Part shown: piece after piece, positions 25,777-35,262 of the stretch | Layout of the letters: each line of letters starts with the position of its first letter | How positions within the stretch are numbered: the stretch's first letter is position 1 | Assembly (NCBI GenBank): GCA_003506435.1 | Contig: DOAQ01000049.1 | Coordinates: 1-64,000 of the forward strand | Direction of reading: 5' to 3' | Origin: Prolixibacteraceae bacterium | Lineage (GTDB): Bacteria; Bacteroidota; Bacteroidia; Bacteroidales; Prolixibacteraceae | Length of the DNA stretch: 64,000 bases | Position numbers and translations under genes: made by a program | Notes under the pieces: generated by a model | The model's database searches: none | The model's input: only the letters and a program-made list of their open reading frames with translations | What the model was told of the DNA's origin: nothing

Positions 25777-27117
25777 ATGAAAAATATAATAGAACGAAGG
25801 GATTTTTTACGAAACATGGCGTTTTCGGCGGCAGGCCTGCTCTCATCACAAAAACTTCTTTGGGCCGTAGGCGAAGATGCAGATGGAAAGCCGTTTTCTG
25901 TAACTGCTTTTCCGTATGGGACACTGGAGCAGTTGGCCGGTAAAAAAATCAAAGATATACTGGAGTTCCACAAAAAGGAACTGAAGGAAGAATACATCCC
26001 GTTTTTTGAGAACAAACGCATCGATTGGCAGCATGGCGGATATCTCCATGAATTCAATGAAGACGGTACGCATGTACCGTATAAAGAGATGTATTATCAG
26101 GGCCGGGGGCTTTGGGTTCACGGTTACTTGGTGAACAACTTTTCGGTAAGCGATAAATTTAAGAAATCACTGATAAAGAGCCGGGATTTATTAGTGCAAA
26201 ACGGGTTGGACGAAAATGGCTATTGGGTGTCAAAAATATCGGCTGATGATGGAAAACCTCTGGAGCCGTCCACGAATATCTATGGTGACATTTACATGAT
26301 TTTAGGGCTGACGCAGACATATCTGGCTACAAAAGACGAACGAGACATTGATTTGGCAATCCAGACCGCATATAAGGTCACCGAGCGAATTGTCAACCCG
26401 GCTTATCAACATTTAGCGGGTCACGGCGCTGCCAATATACCCGGAACAAAAAGGTTGGGCACTTGGGTTCATTTTTTATCCGCGATTACGCCGCTTTTAA
26501 AAGTCCGTAAGGATGAAGGTGTCGATAGGATTGCGCAAATGTGCGCTCATAATATTCTGAATTATCACTGGCAGCCTGGCTTACGCGTCTATCTGGAATA
26601 TCTGGATCACCAGTTTAAACCTTTTCCTCCTAATCCGGTACTTAACAACAGATTTATCAGTGCATGGCATTCGGTGCAGGCGGCGTTTGTCGTAATGGAT
26701 GAAGCACTTCGGCTCGGCCATGCGCCGATGTTTCGTGATGCAATGGAAACAGGGATTTCAACTCTTGAAATCTGCTGGTTAGATAAACGAGGACTGGTCA
26801 GTCTCGATAATCCTGAAATGAAACCGTCATCAGAGGGTTCCTTGGTCGAATGGTGGGGCATGTTAGATGATATTCTGGTCTTTTGTCTTCTTGCCTTAGA
26901 GCATAATCACGAGACGTTGGCAATCAAGTATTATGACAAGGCTTTTGAACTCGGATACAGTCATCCCGAAAAGTGGAGAAAACCGTCACCTTATCCGGGA
27001 GGACAACGCGGCATGTTCCACCATCCGCGGCGATTGTTTTATAGCATAGAAATTCTGGAGCGCATCGTTGCGCATGATGGCAAACCTTCAAACTTTCTTG
27101 AAACGGCTGCACGCTAA
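25777..27117 (+). CDS. Exported AGE-family epimerase/isomerase
   Basis: A 446-residue (alpha/alpha)6-barrel protein of the N-acylglucosamine 2-epimerase family. Typical segments are QGRGLWVHGYL, the GHGAANIPGTKR region and SLVEWWGMLDDILVF, with active-site-type histidines near YLEYLDHQF and GGQRGMFHHPRR. In sialic-acid catabolism this family converts ManNAc to GlcNAc. Unusually it begins with a twin-arginine-like signal (ERRDFLRNMAFSAAGLL), which predicts a periplasmic location, whereas ManNAc made by NanA is cytoplasmic. The substrate may therefore be a different free sugar. Confidence 0.8.
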   Translation: MKNIIERRDFLRNMAFSAAGLLSSQKLLWAVGEDADGKPFSVTAFPYGTLEQLAGKKIKDILEFHKKELKEEYIPFFENKRIDWQHGGYLHEFNEDGTHVPYKEMYYQGRGLWVHGYLVNNFSVSDKFKKSLIKSRDLLVQNGLDENGYWVSKISADDGKPLEPSTNIYGDIYMILGLTQTYLATKDERDIDLAIQTAYKVTERIVNPAYQHLAGHGAANIPGTKRLGTWVHFLSAITPLLKVRKDEGVDRIAQMCAHNILNYHWQPGLRVYLEYLDHQFKPFPPNPVLNNRFISAWHSVQAAFVVMDEALRLGHAPMFRDAMETGISTLEICWLDKRGLVSLDNPEMKPSSEGSLVEWWGMLDDILVFCLLALEHNHETLAIKYYDKAFELGYSHPEKWRKPSPYPGGQRGMFHHPRRLFYSIEILERIVAHDGKPSNFLETAAR

Positions 27118-27151
27118 AAACCTGTTATGAATATTATAAAGGGAGAAAAAA

Positions 27152-28996
27152 ATGAGACCAACTGTCAAAAACGGTAAAATATTTATACTGTTATTTTTGT
27201 ATATCACCTGTTCCGGCTTAGAAAATACGGCTTTTGCAAAACTTCTTCCGAAAAAGGAATTTCAAGGTAGTATAGATTTCAGGCATCCGGAACCGCTTTA
27301 CCCTTATTTTTACTTGCACTGTCGGTTTCCAGAAGACAGCTACAACCCCATTACCATTGATTCAATTAAAGTTAATGGAGAACCCATTAAATATTATCGA
27401 ATACTCAAATCTCTGAAAGAGAAATTTTTAGATGAAGAAGAGATAAGGGCTGTGGAAGCTAATGATCAAATAATACCAACATCCGCAGGATTTAGTGTTG
27501 ATATTCCCTGTCAATGGGCAAAGGACAAATCAGTTGTTGTGCACATCAATGGAAAATGTCCGGACGGCAAAAACCAGACCCTGACTGTCAGAGGCCAAAC
27601 AAATAGGGAAAGTTCCGGCATAAAAGGATGGAGGCATTATGCCGCCCTGGTGATTGAAGAAACCGCAGGAATTGAGCGAAAAGCGGAACCTGTAAGGGCG
27701 ATGCTAGGGTTAATAAAATGCAGGGTTGCCAGCCCTCTAAAGGAATTGAGGGTAGTAACTTTTTCACCCCAAAACCCGGCTTCCAATGCCCTCGGTTATG
27801 TGGAAATACCCTGTCAAATACTCGATATCATAGAATGGGATGATCAAAAACTGCTTAAAAATCCCGAAGTCGATGCTAAAACAAAAGAACCTATCAGGCG
27901 GTATATGCCGACGACAACTGTTCAATTATCGTTCGTTGCAGATGTTGGAGCGTATGAGAAAAAAGTATTTTTAGTTTGTTACGGCAATCCTGATGCACAA
28001 GCTCCGGACTATGAAACCAAACTAAATGTGACGGGCAAAACATTATCGCAAACTGTTACAAATGAACGTTACCGGATTGATCTTTCCGCCAATAGTGGTG
28101 CTATCATGACCGTAACGGTAAAAGGAGACTCGGAAATCCTTCTGGAACATAAGCTGGAAACGAATGGAGCCGTGCACTGGAACCCTGGTGTATATGCTCC
28201 ACCGAACCCTTGGGTTCATGCCAGCGATTGGGAAAATCCCAAGTTTAGCATACAAAGCGGTCCTTTAATTCATAGGGTGTGTCGTTATGATAATCTCCCA
28301 TTTATTACAACAACATCTGCACAGGTAACTTACTCATTTTTTGCATTTCAACCCTATATGTTGTGCGAAACTGTCATGGAGGTTAAGGAAAATATTTTTG
28401 TTCAGGCTCTGCGGAACGGAGAGATCGTTTTTAATCATGCGGTTTTGAACGAATTTGTCTGGAAAGACAAACAGGGAAAGATTCAACATTTAGATTTGAG
28501 TCAAACCCGAGAACATCCCATCCACGCATTGGAAATACCTCCTGATACGCCCTGGCTAGCCTTTATTAACCGTGATCAAGGTGTAGGATTTGCGGGAATT
28601 TCAATCAATTACACTAATCTGAACCTCTATGGTGAATTGCCATCAGAAGCACAACCCTATTTCTATGTACAGGTCGGTCCCTGGATTTACTGGTCTCGCG
28701 GACTGGTCTATCCTTTTGGCCATAAAAATTTCACACGCATGATGCCGGTAAAAGCAGGAAGCGTTTACTCTGAAATAAATGCTTACCTTCCTTTCCGATT
28801 TAAAAAAGATGAATATCCATTCGAAGAAATCGAAAAATATCAGAAAATCCTGACGAATCCTTTACTTATTACTGAACATATGCCTTTTGATTCACTCACC
28901 CCCCGGCAGTGGATTGAGCCGCTATTGACCGCACCCTTTAATGAAGGTGTAGAGAATGCACAGGATACCGGCCAGATGCCGAAGGTCGAAAAATAA
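27152..28996 (+). CDS. Secreted protein of unknown function, beta-sandwich-like
   Basis: A 614-residue exported protein with a signal peptide (about 1-30, ending AFA). It contains many beta-strand-like segments and clusters of aromatic residues (HWNPGVYAPPNPWVHASDW; QVGPWIYWSRGLVYPFGHKNF), which suggest a large beta-sandwich or super-sandwich fold of the sort found in carbohydrate-active proteins. No catalytic family is recognised. A GGGAG ribosome-binding site precedes the ATG. It is co-directional with the AGE epimerase (34 nt gap) and the chimeric ORF (43 nt gap). Confidence 0.55.
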   Translation: MRPTVKNGKIFILLFLYITCSGLENTAFAKLLPKKEFQGSIDFRHPEPLYPYFYLHCRFPEDSYNPITIDSIKVNGEPIKYYRILKSLKEKFLDEEEIRAVEANDQIIPTSAGFSVDIPCQWAKDKSVVVHINGKCPDGKNQTLTVRGQTNRESSGIKGWRHYAALVIEETAGIERKAEPVRAMLGLIKCRVASPLKELRVVTFSPQNPASNALGYVEIPCQILDIIEWDDQKLLKNPEVDAKTKEPIRRYMPTTTVQLSFVADVGAYEKKVFLVCYGNPDAQAPDYETKLNVTGKTLSQTVTNERYRIDLSANSGAIMTVTVKGDSEILLEHKLETNGAVHWNPGVYAPPNPWVHASDWENPKFSIQSGPLIHRVCRYDNLPFITTTSAQVTYSFFAFQPYMLCETVMEVKENIFVQALRNGEIVFNHAVLNEFVWKDKQGKIQHLDLSQTREHPIHALEIPPDTPWLAFINRDQGVGFAGISINYTNLNLYGELPSEAQPYFYVQVGPWIYWSRGLVYPFGHKNFTRMMPVKAGSVYSEINAYLPFRFKKDEYPFEEIEKYQKILTNPLLITEHMPFDSLTPRQWIEPLLTAPFNEGVENAQDTGQMPKVEK

Positions 28997-29039
28997 TGTG
29001 CAGGTGTACATCGTAAGCAAAAACTAAAGGAGGTATCTA

Positions 29040-29849
29040 ATGAGTAAAAAAGTAAAATCGACATGTTTCCGGCTTATTCTGCCAATGGTAATCGCTGCTT
29101 TAATGATAATCCCGAGTCGTGCGGAACTCCGGAATGAAACACCGCAGCAATTTGGTCAGCGGATGGTCTGGTGGCGAGAGGTGTGGTTCGGTATGTTCAT
29201 CCTCTGGGGTCTCTACACAATCCCCGCCGGCGAATGGCCTGGAAAGGTACTGAATATTTTAGGAAGTATCAGGGCACATGACGGTTCTTATGATTCCATT
29301 GCAAGCGCTTCCGCGTTAGCTTCAGAAGATGCCAGCGCCATTCCTGAAATGTTGTTGCTTAACCTTCAGCCGGAAGATGTTGTCATTGGTATTACTGCAA
29401 GTGGTTTTTCCTATTATGTCCAGTCTGCTTTGTCTTTTGCTAAAGACCGGGCTGCTTTATCTGTATTGATACAGGCTCATTCGCATGACATCCGGTTCCG
29501 GTTTTGCAATGATGTAATTCCCTTGTATTCAGGGAATGAAGTAGTAGCTGGATCAACCCGGATGAAAGCGGGAACATCCTCCAAGAAACTTCTTAATTTC
29601 CTTTCAACAAGTGTCATGATAAAACTGGGTAAAGTCACAGGATCGTACATGACCGATTTGCAATGCTTAAATAGCAAATTAGTTCAAAGAGCATTAAATA
29701 TCCTGGAGATTTTATATTCATTAAATGAGGATGATGCTTTCAGAATGTTGAAAGAGAATAATATGAGTTTAAACAAAACAATAAAATGTATTCAGTCAGG
29801 GGAATATTTCGATACAAAACATTCATTATCAGATGAAAAAATCTCATAG
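29040..29849 (+). pseudogene. Chimeric ORF: alpha-L-fucosidase N-terminus joined to truncated MurQ
   Basis: One uninterrupted 269-codon frame made of two unrelated parts. Residues 1-28 are a signal peptide. About 33-69 match the start of a GH29 fucosidase (QRMVWWREVWFGMFI, then LWGLYTIPAGEW). From about residue 79 the sequence is the C-terminal two-thirds of a MurNAc-6-phosphate etherase: VVIGITASGFSYYV (114-127) and the hallmark GSTRMKAGTSSK (171-182), then the helical tail to about 252. The MurQ N-terminus with its catalytic Glu (DASECPP region) is absent, as is the fucosidase catalytic domain. A consensus AAAGGAGGT (29026-29034) precedes the ATG, so it may be translated. It overlaps the GH3 start by 17 nt. 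Confidence 0.75.
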
Positions 29850-32217
29850 TTTAAAATTTAGTAAAACTATCGTTTTATATACAACGATCTCTATTGGTTT
29901 GTCTCAAAACTTATATGGGCAGGTTGTGTCATACAAAGATGCGGGCCTGCCGGTAGAAACCAGGGCAAACGATTTATTGTCTCGTATGACATTGGCAGAA
30001 AAGATTGCACAAATGTCGATGTTTAGTCTGAAAAAGCTGGAAACAGATAAAAACGGATTGGTAACAGGAGAATCATTGGAACAACTTTTTAAAGGGGAGA
30101 GCATTGGGTGCCTGGAAAGTCCGCGTATCCGTGTTGAAGATATCGCTAAATTGTCTGAAGCTGCCGATTCTTACCTGAGAACAAAAACAAGGCTTGGGAT
30201 ACCTGCCATTCAAATAGCTGAATGTTTACACGGATACATGGCTTTTGGGGCAACAATCTTTCCACAAGCTATTGCCCAGGGGAGTACTTGGAACCCTGAT
30301 TTAATTCAAAAAATGGGTGAAACCATTGCTATGGAAGCTAGCTTGTCAGGAGTTGACCAGGCTTTATCCCCTTTATTTGATTTAGCCAGAGACCCCCGAT
30401 ACGGGCGGGTGGAGGAGTGTTTCGGAGAGGACCCTTTCCATGTTGCTGAAATGGGAAAAGCTTTTGTAATCGGGATGCAGGGCGACCCGGGGATTACTAA
30501 AAATAATATTCCTGATAACCACTTGATGTGTACAGCCAAACATTTTGCAGGTAGTACGCCGACAGCAGGGATCAACCTGGGTCCGATAGAAGTTGGTCCA
30601 AGAAATTTGCGGGATTTATACCTATACCCATTTGAAAAAGCTATAAAAGAAGCAAATATTTATTCTGTTATGCCTTCATACAACGAAATAGACGGGATCC
30701 CTTTGCATGCTAACCAATACCTCCTCCGCGATATATTGAAAGAAGAATATAATTTCAAAGGATATGTTTTCTCGGATTATGGTGCGCTCAGGATGTTGGA
30801 ATCCTTTCACAAAGTTTCAGCAGATAAAGCAGAGACGGTATTACTGGCATTACAAGCGGGGGTTGATCTGGAAGCGCCGCAGGGATATGCTTACCCGGAG
30901 TTAGGGGAGTTGGTGGAGGAAGGAAAGGTTGATATTGGACTGATTGATGAAGCGGTAAAACATATACTGACAGTTAAATTTAGGGCAGGCTTATTTGATA
31001 AGCCATATATCACCCCCAACAATATTTCTGAACTTGTTCATTCAGAGGAAGCGGTTTCTTTGGCCAGACAGATAACAGAAGAGTCAATTGTTTTACTAAA
31101 AAACGAAAATGCTCTTTTACCACTTGATGTCTCCCGTTTAAGATCGGTTGCCGTAATCGGTCCGAACGCCGACAGGGTACAATATGGTGATTATAGTTAT
31201 ACAAAGAGTAAATTGTCGGGTGTTACAATTCTGGAAGGAATAAAGAATTACGCAAATAATAGGTTAAAAATCAATTATGCCGAAGGTTGCAATATTGCGG
31301 GTATTGATACAACCGGTTTTAAAGAAGCTGTAAAGATTGCCGGGCAAAGTGATCTTGTTGTATTGGTAATCGGGGGAACCAGTAAAATATTATCCGGTAT
31401 TGGTTGGGGGGAAAATACAATGGAGGATGACCCGACATGCGGAGAGGGCTATGATCGTGCAGATTTAATCCCTCCCGGAGTTCAGCCTCAATTAATCCGG
31501 GCAGTTTATAAAACCGGTAAACCGGTCATTCTGATCATGGTTCATGGTCGTGCCTATGATATTCGTTGGGAAAAGGAACATATCCCGGCAATTCTGGAAG
31601 CGTGGTATCCGGGAGAACAAGGAGGAAACGCCGTGGCCGGAATCCTGTTCGGGGATGTGAACCCATCAGGGAAACTTCCCGTGTCATTTCCCCAAAGTGT
31701 GGGACATATTCCTGCTTTTTATAATTATAAACCTTCCGGAAGAGGATATTATCACAAGCCGGGAACAACAACAAAGCCCGGACGGGATTATGTTTTCCAT
31801 TCGACCGATCCATTGTTCCCGTTTGGTTTTGGGTTGAGTTATGCCCAATTTGAATATTCAGATTTAAAAATCGAACAAAAACTACTTAATGGAACAGATA
31901 CAGTCAGGTTGTCGCTAAAAGTTAGGAATGCAGGCAAAGTAGCCGGGAAAGAAGTAATCCAGCTCTACATCCATGACAAAATCAGTTCGGTAACCACACC
32001 GGTTAAAGTATTAAAAGGGTTTACAAAAATTGAGATAAAACCAGGAGATAAGAAAACAGTAAGCTTTGAACTTCCATGCAAGGAACTTGGTCTTTGGAAT
32101 AAAGACATGAATTATGTGGTTGAACCTGGCGAATTTGAAATAATGGTGGGTAGTTCTTCCGAAGATATATATCTAAGGGATTCGGTCATTGTTAAAAATA
32201 CAAAGAAGTACCTGTAA
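29833..32217 (+). CDS. Glycoside hydrolase family 3 beta-glycosidase
   Basis: A secreted beta-glucosidase/beta-xylosidase-type enzyme of 794 residues. The signal peptide is about 1-30. The GH3 N-terminal barrel contains KHFAG (236-240) and the nucleophile Asp315 in YVFSDYGALR. The C-terminal alpha/beta-sandwich includes VAVIGPNADRVQYGDYS and VVLVIGGTSK. A fibronectin-III-like domain (about 690-790; KVRNAGKVAGKEVIQLYI) closes the protein. All family elements are present. Substrate cannot be set from sequence; with the CE15-like esterase downstream, a xylan- or glucan-derived oligosaccharide is plausible. Confidence 0.93.
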   Translation: MKKSHSLKFSKTIVLYTTISIGLSQNLYGQVVSYKDAGLPVETRANDLLSRMTLAEKIAQMSMFSLKKLETDKNGLVTGESLEQLFKGESIGCLESPRIRVEDIAKLSEAADSYLRTKTRLGIPAIQIAECLHGYMAFGATIFPQAIAQGSTWNPDLIQKMGETIAMEASLSGVDQALSPLFDLARDPRYGRVEECFGEDPFHVAEMGKAFVIGMQGDPGITKNNIPDNHLMCTAKHFAGSTPTAGINLGPIEVGPRNLRDLYLYPFEKAIKEANIYSVMPSYNEIDGIPLHANQYLLRDILKEEYNFKGYVFSDYGALRMLESFHKVSADKAETVLLALQAGVDLEAPQGYAYPELGELVEEGKVDIGLIDEAVKHILTVKFRAGLFDKPYITPNNISELVHSEEAVSLARQITEESIVLLKNENALLPLDVSRLRSVAVIGPNADRVQYGDYSYTKSKLSGVTILEGIKNYANNRLKINYAEGCNIAGIDTTGFKEAVKIAGQSDLVVLVIGGTSKILSGIGWGENTMEDDPTCGEGYDRADLIPPGVQPQLIRAVYKTGKPVILIMVHGRAYDIRWEKEHIPAILEAWYPGEQGGNAVAGILFGDVNPSGKLPVSFPQSVGHIPAFYNYKPSGRGYYHKPGTTTKPGRDYVFHSTDPLFPFGFGLSYAQFEYSDLKIEQKLLNGTDTVRLSLKVRNAGKVAGKEVIQLYIHDKISSVTTPVKVLKGFTKIEIKPGDKKTVSFELPCKELGLWNKDMNYVVEPGEFEIMVGSSSEDIYLRDSVIVKNTKKYL

Positions 32218-32227
32218 ATTATGGTAT

Positions 32228-33541
32228 ATGAAAATATTAAAACTAGTTACAATAATGCTGATATGTGCTGTTCAAAGTTTTGCACAGGAATCAGCGCCTA
32301 ACTTTGATGAAACCCTTGTCCCTTTTTATACATTGCCCGATCCCCTGACGTGTATGGATGGGTCGAAAGTGACAACAACGGAAAAATGGACAAATGTGCG
32401 CCGCGCCGAAATCTTAAAACTCTTTAGCGATAATGTTTATGGCGTTACACCTGATGGCATACTCCCTGAAGTATCTTATGAGGTCATTTCTGAGGACAGG
32501 GTTGCTTTGAATGGCAAAGCTATCAGGAAAGAAGTGCTGGTAAAATTTGATAAGCGCTACCCGGAATTCAATATGTCCATCCTTATCTACCTTCCGGTAT
32601 GCCATAAAGGGAGTGTCCCGGTTTTTCTGGCTGTCAACACGCTTGGCAACCAGGAAGTGAGTGATGATCAGGGGATAATAGTAACAAAAAAATGGGTAAG
32701 GAATAGCGAAAAGTATAAAATAACCAATAACAGCGCTACTGAAGCCTCTCGTGGAGCCAGGAGCTACCGGTGGCCAATAGAAAGTATTATTGAAAGAGGA
32801 TACGGGATAGCCACATTTTATTGCGGGGATATCGATCGGGATGATAAGGATGATTATTCGCAGGGAATACAAAAATTATTTGCACGGGAAGGACAAACAA
32901 AAGCAGATGCTAACGAATGGGCGGCTATAGGGGCATGGGCATGGGGATTAAGCCGTTGTTTGGACTATTTTGAAACAGACAGTGAAATCGACCCTGCGAG
33001 AGTGGTCGTGCTAGGGCATTCGAGAACGGGTAAGGCAGCGCTTTGGGCCGGGGCTCAGGATACACGGTTTGCAGTTGTTATTTCGAATGATTCAGGATGC
33101 GGGGGCGCTGCAATTTCAAGAAGATGCTTTGGCGAAACCGTCAATCTCATAAATAGTAAGTTTCCCCACTGGTTTTGCGGCAATTTTAAAAAGTTCAATA
33201 ATAAAGAAGATCAACTCCCTGTTGATCAGCACATGCTAATTGCATTAATCGCACCACGTCCTGTTTATGTTGCAAGTGCTGAAGATGACCGTTGGTCCGA
33301 CCCCAAAGGCGAATTTTTATCAGCGAAACATGCCGGGCCGGTGTATTCATTATTTGGGTTAAAAGGAGTAGGGGTACAGGATATGCCTAAGGTCAGCCAG
33401 CCTGTATTCAACCAAATAGGATATCATATAAGGAAAGGGGGGCATGACATATTACCCTATGATTGGGAATATTTTATGGATTTTACGGATTACCATTTTT
33501 ATGGAAAAAATAGTAGTATAAGCCAAAAAGTAGGATTATGA
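32228..33541 (+). CDS. CE15-like (glucuronoyl) esterase
   Basis: A secreted alpha/beta hydrolase of 437 residues. The signal peptide ends at about residue 20 (VQSFAQ). The nucleophile elbow GHSRTGKAALWAG has the GxSRxGK form typical of carbohydrate esterase family 15, and a late GGHDILPYDW supplies the catalytic His. The preceding SGCGGAAISRR segment is also family-like. Such enzymes cut esters between lignin or alcohols and glucuronic acid on xylan. Met 32228 is chosen because it begins the signal peptide; the longer upstream reading has no such feature. Confidence 0.8.
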   Translation: MKILKLVTIMLICAVQSFAQESAPNFDETLVPFYTLPDPLTCMDGSKVTTTEKWTNVRRAEILKLFSDNVYGVTPDGILPEVSYEVISEDRVALNGKAIRKEVLVKFDKRYPEFNMSILIYLPVCHKGSVPVFLAVNTLGNQEVSDDQGIIVTKKWVRNSEKYKITNNSATEASRGARSYRWPIESIIERGYGIATFYCGDIDRDDKDDYSQGIQKLFAREGQTKADANEWAAIGAWAWGLSRCLDYFETDSEIDPARVVVLGHSRTGKAALWAGAQDTRFAVVISNDSGCGGAAISRRCFGETVNLINSKFPHWFCGNFKKFNNKEDQLPVDQHMLIALIAPRPVYVASAEDDRWSDPKGEFLSAKHAGPVYSLFGLKGVGVQDMPKVSQPVFNQIGYHIRKGGHDILPYDWEYFMDFTDYHFYGKNSSISQKVGL

Positions 33542-33596
33542 AATAGCCATAAGAACTAAAGCTCATACAAACTGAAAATGATTATTTATGGCTATT
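33542..33596. terminator. 11-bp inverted repeat after the esterase gene
   Basis: AATAGCCATAA (33542-33552) and TTATGGCTATT (33586-33596) are exact complements separated by 33 nt, starting right after the CE15-like stop codon. The right-arm wording GGCTATTCCAT recurs near 35223. The element could mark a message 3' end. Confidence 0.35.
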
Positions 33597-33671
33597 CCAT
33601 GCGTTGGTTACTTAATTGAAAAACAAAAGTTGATACGAAAATTGTACGATCAACTTTGAAAAAATAAACAC

Positions 33672-35012
33672 ATGAAAAACAATAGAAGAGATTTTATTAA
33701 AAAATCTGCTGCAGGTGTAACCGCACTGTATGCAGGCGGAATACTGTCCGGTTTCAGCGCCCGGAGTTACAAACGGATTTCCGGGGCCAGCGAACGGATC
33801 AACTTATCGTTTATGGGGGTCAATTCACGGGGAAATGCTTTGGCAAAGAATTTTGCAGGCCAGGATGCCTGCGAGGTGGTCCATGTGTGCGATGTGGATT
33901 CGAGGGCTATCGATAAATGCTGCATGAATGTAGAAAAAATAACAGGAAAGCGGCCTGCCGGGTTTGGAGATTTCCGGAAATCGCTGGAAAGCAAAGATGT
34001 TGATGCACTGGTTATCGCTGCTCCTGACCACTGGCATGCTCCGGCATCGTTGTTGGCTATGCAGGCCGGGAAACATGTGTATGTTGAAAAACCATGCAGT
34101 CACAATCCCTGGGAAGGAGAAATGCTGGTAGAAGCGGTTGCCAAATATGGAAAAGTATTGCAGATGGGCAACCAGCGCCGTTCGTATCCAAATGTGATCA
34201 AGGCAATGACTGAGTTGAAATCAGGGATAATAGGACGTGTTTATTTTGGAAGAAGCTGGTACACCAATAACCGGTTGTCAATTGGTACCGGGAAAGAAGT
34301 TGCTGTACCGGATTGGCTTGACTGGAATTTATGGCAGGGACCTGCTCCCCGCAAAGCATTCAAAGATAACCTAGTGCATTATAACTGGCACTGGCGCTGG
34401 CATTGGGGAACCGGTGAGGCGCTGAACAACGGAACCCACATGGTTGACCTTCTTCGCTGGGGCCTGGGAGTGGATTTCCCAATCCGGGTTAGCTCAAACG
34501 GTGGACGGTATCATTTTAAGGATGACTGGGAAACTCCGGATACACAGGTGATCAATATGGATTTCCCGGGAGGCGTCAGCATGACCTGGGAAGGCCGGAG
34601 CTGCAACGGACGATACGAAGAGGGGCTGGCTGACGGGGCTATTTTCTATGGCGAAAAGGGAAGCCTCACACTTTGTGAAAATTCATATACCGTTTATAAC
34701 CTCAATAACGAGGTGACCAGAGAAATCAAGGATGATTATAAATACGACAACCGCGACCGGGTGAACCCGACAGCCGCTTTGGACGTGCTTCATTTCCGGA
34801 ATTTTTTCGATGGAATTAAAAACGGGGCCAAAACCAATTCAGATATTGATTCGGCCCACAAAAGTGTGTTGCTCATGCAACTGGGAAATATTGCCCAGCG
34901 TGTCGGGCATTCACTGGACATTAATCCGGAGAACGGGCATATTCTTCATGATAAAGAAGCAATGAAATACTGGTCGCGAACCTACGAAAAAGGATGGGAA
35001 ATGAAATTATAG
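33672..35012 (+). CDS. Exported Gfo/Idh/MocA-family oxidoreductase
   Basis: A 446-residue NAD(P)-dependent oxidoreductase of the Gfo/Idh/MocA family. A twin-arginine-like signal (NRRDFIKKSAAGVTALYAGG) comes first. A Rossmann domain follows (NLSFMGVNSRGNA; family motif EKPCSHN with Lys140), then the C-terminal alpha/beta substrate domain with GTHMVDLLRWGLG. Export with bound cofactor is usual for this subgroup in Bacteroidota. Redox modification of a released sugar is inferred. A second family member follows at 35455. Confidence 0.88.
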   Translation: MKNNRRDFIKKSAAGVTALYAGGILSGFSARSYKRISGASERINLSFMGVNSRGNALAKNFAGQDACEVVHVCDVDSRAIDKCCMNVEKITGKRPAGFGDFRKSLESKDVDALVIAAPDHWHAPASLLAMQAGKHVYVEKPCSHNPWEGEMLVEAVAKYGKVLQMGNQRRSYPNVIKAMTELKSGIIGRVYFGRSWYTNNRLSIGTGKEVAVPDWLDWNLWQGPAPRKAFKDNLVHYNWHWRWHWGTGEALNNGTHMVDLLRWGLGVDFPIRVSSNGGRYHFKDDWETPDTQVINMDFPGGVSMTWEGRSCNGRYEEGLADGAIFYGEKGSLTLCENSYTVYNLNNEVTREIKDDYKYDNRDRVNPTAALDVLHFRNFFDGIKNGAKTNSDIDSAHKSVLLMQLGNIAQRVGHSLDINPENGHILHDKEAMKYWSRTYEKGWEMKL

Positions 35013-35024
35013 GTGGCACTACGA

Positions 35025-35196
35025 AAAGAGACCCTGAAAGGGTCAAATATCAATAGCCCGGGGTAATCCCGGTTTTTACCGGGAGCCACCCCGGGTAGGA
35101 GAAAAAAATACACCGTCCGCGGGAAAACCCGGATCAAAGGGCAATCTTTCTTTCGGACGAAACAGGGAAACCGTTATGAACCGAGGATGTTATAAT
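35025..35196 (+). repeat. Structured repeat unit, copy 1
   Basis: About 172 nt repeated at 35263-35434 (offset 238 nt) with only scattered differences. Nested palindromes are visible: ACCCTGAAAGGGT, then CCCGGGGT...ACCCCGGG enclosing TCCCGGT-ACCGGGA, then a GTCCGCGGG segment. It ends with AACAGGGAAACCGTTATGAA. It does not code for protein. It looks like a dispersed element or a structured RNA, and I do not recognise a named family. Confidence 0.7.
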
Positions 35197-35262
35197 GAAA
35201 TCCTGGAGATTTAGAGCTTTTGTGGCTATTCCATCATATACCACGAAAACTCAAAGGAACTC

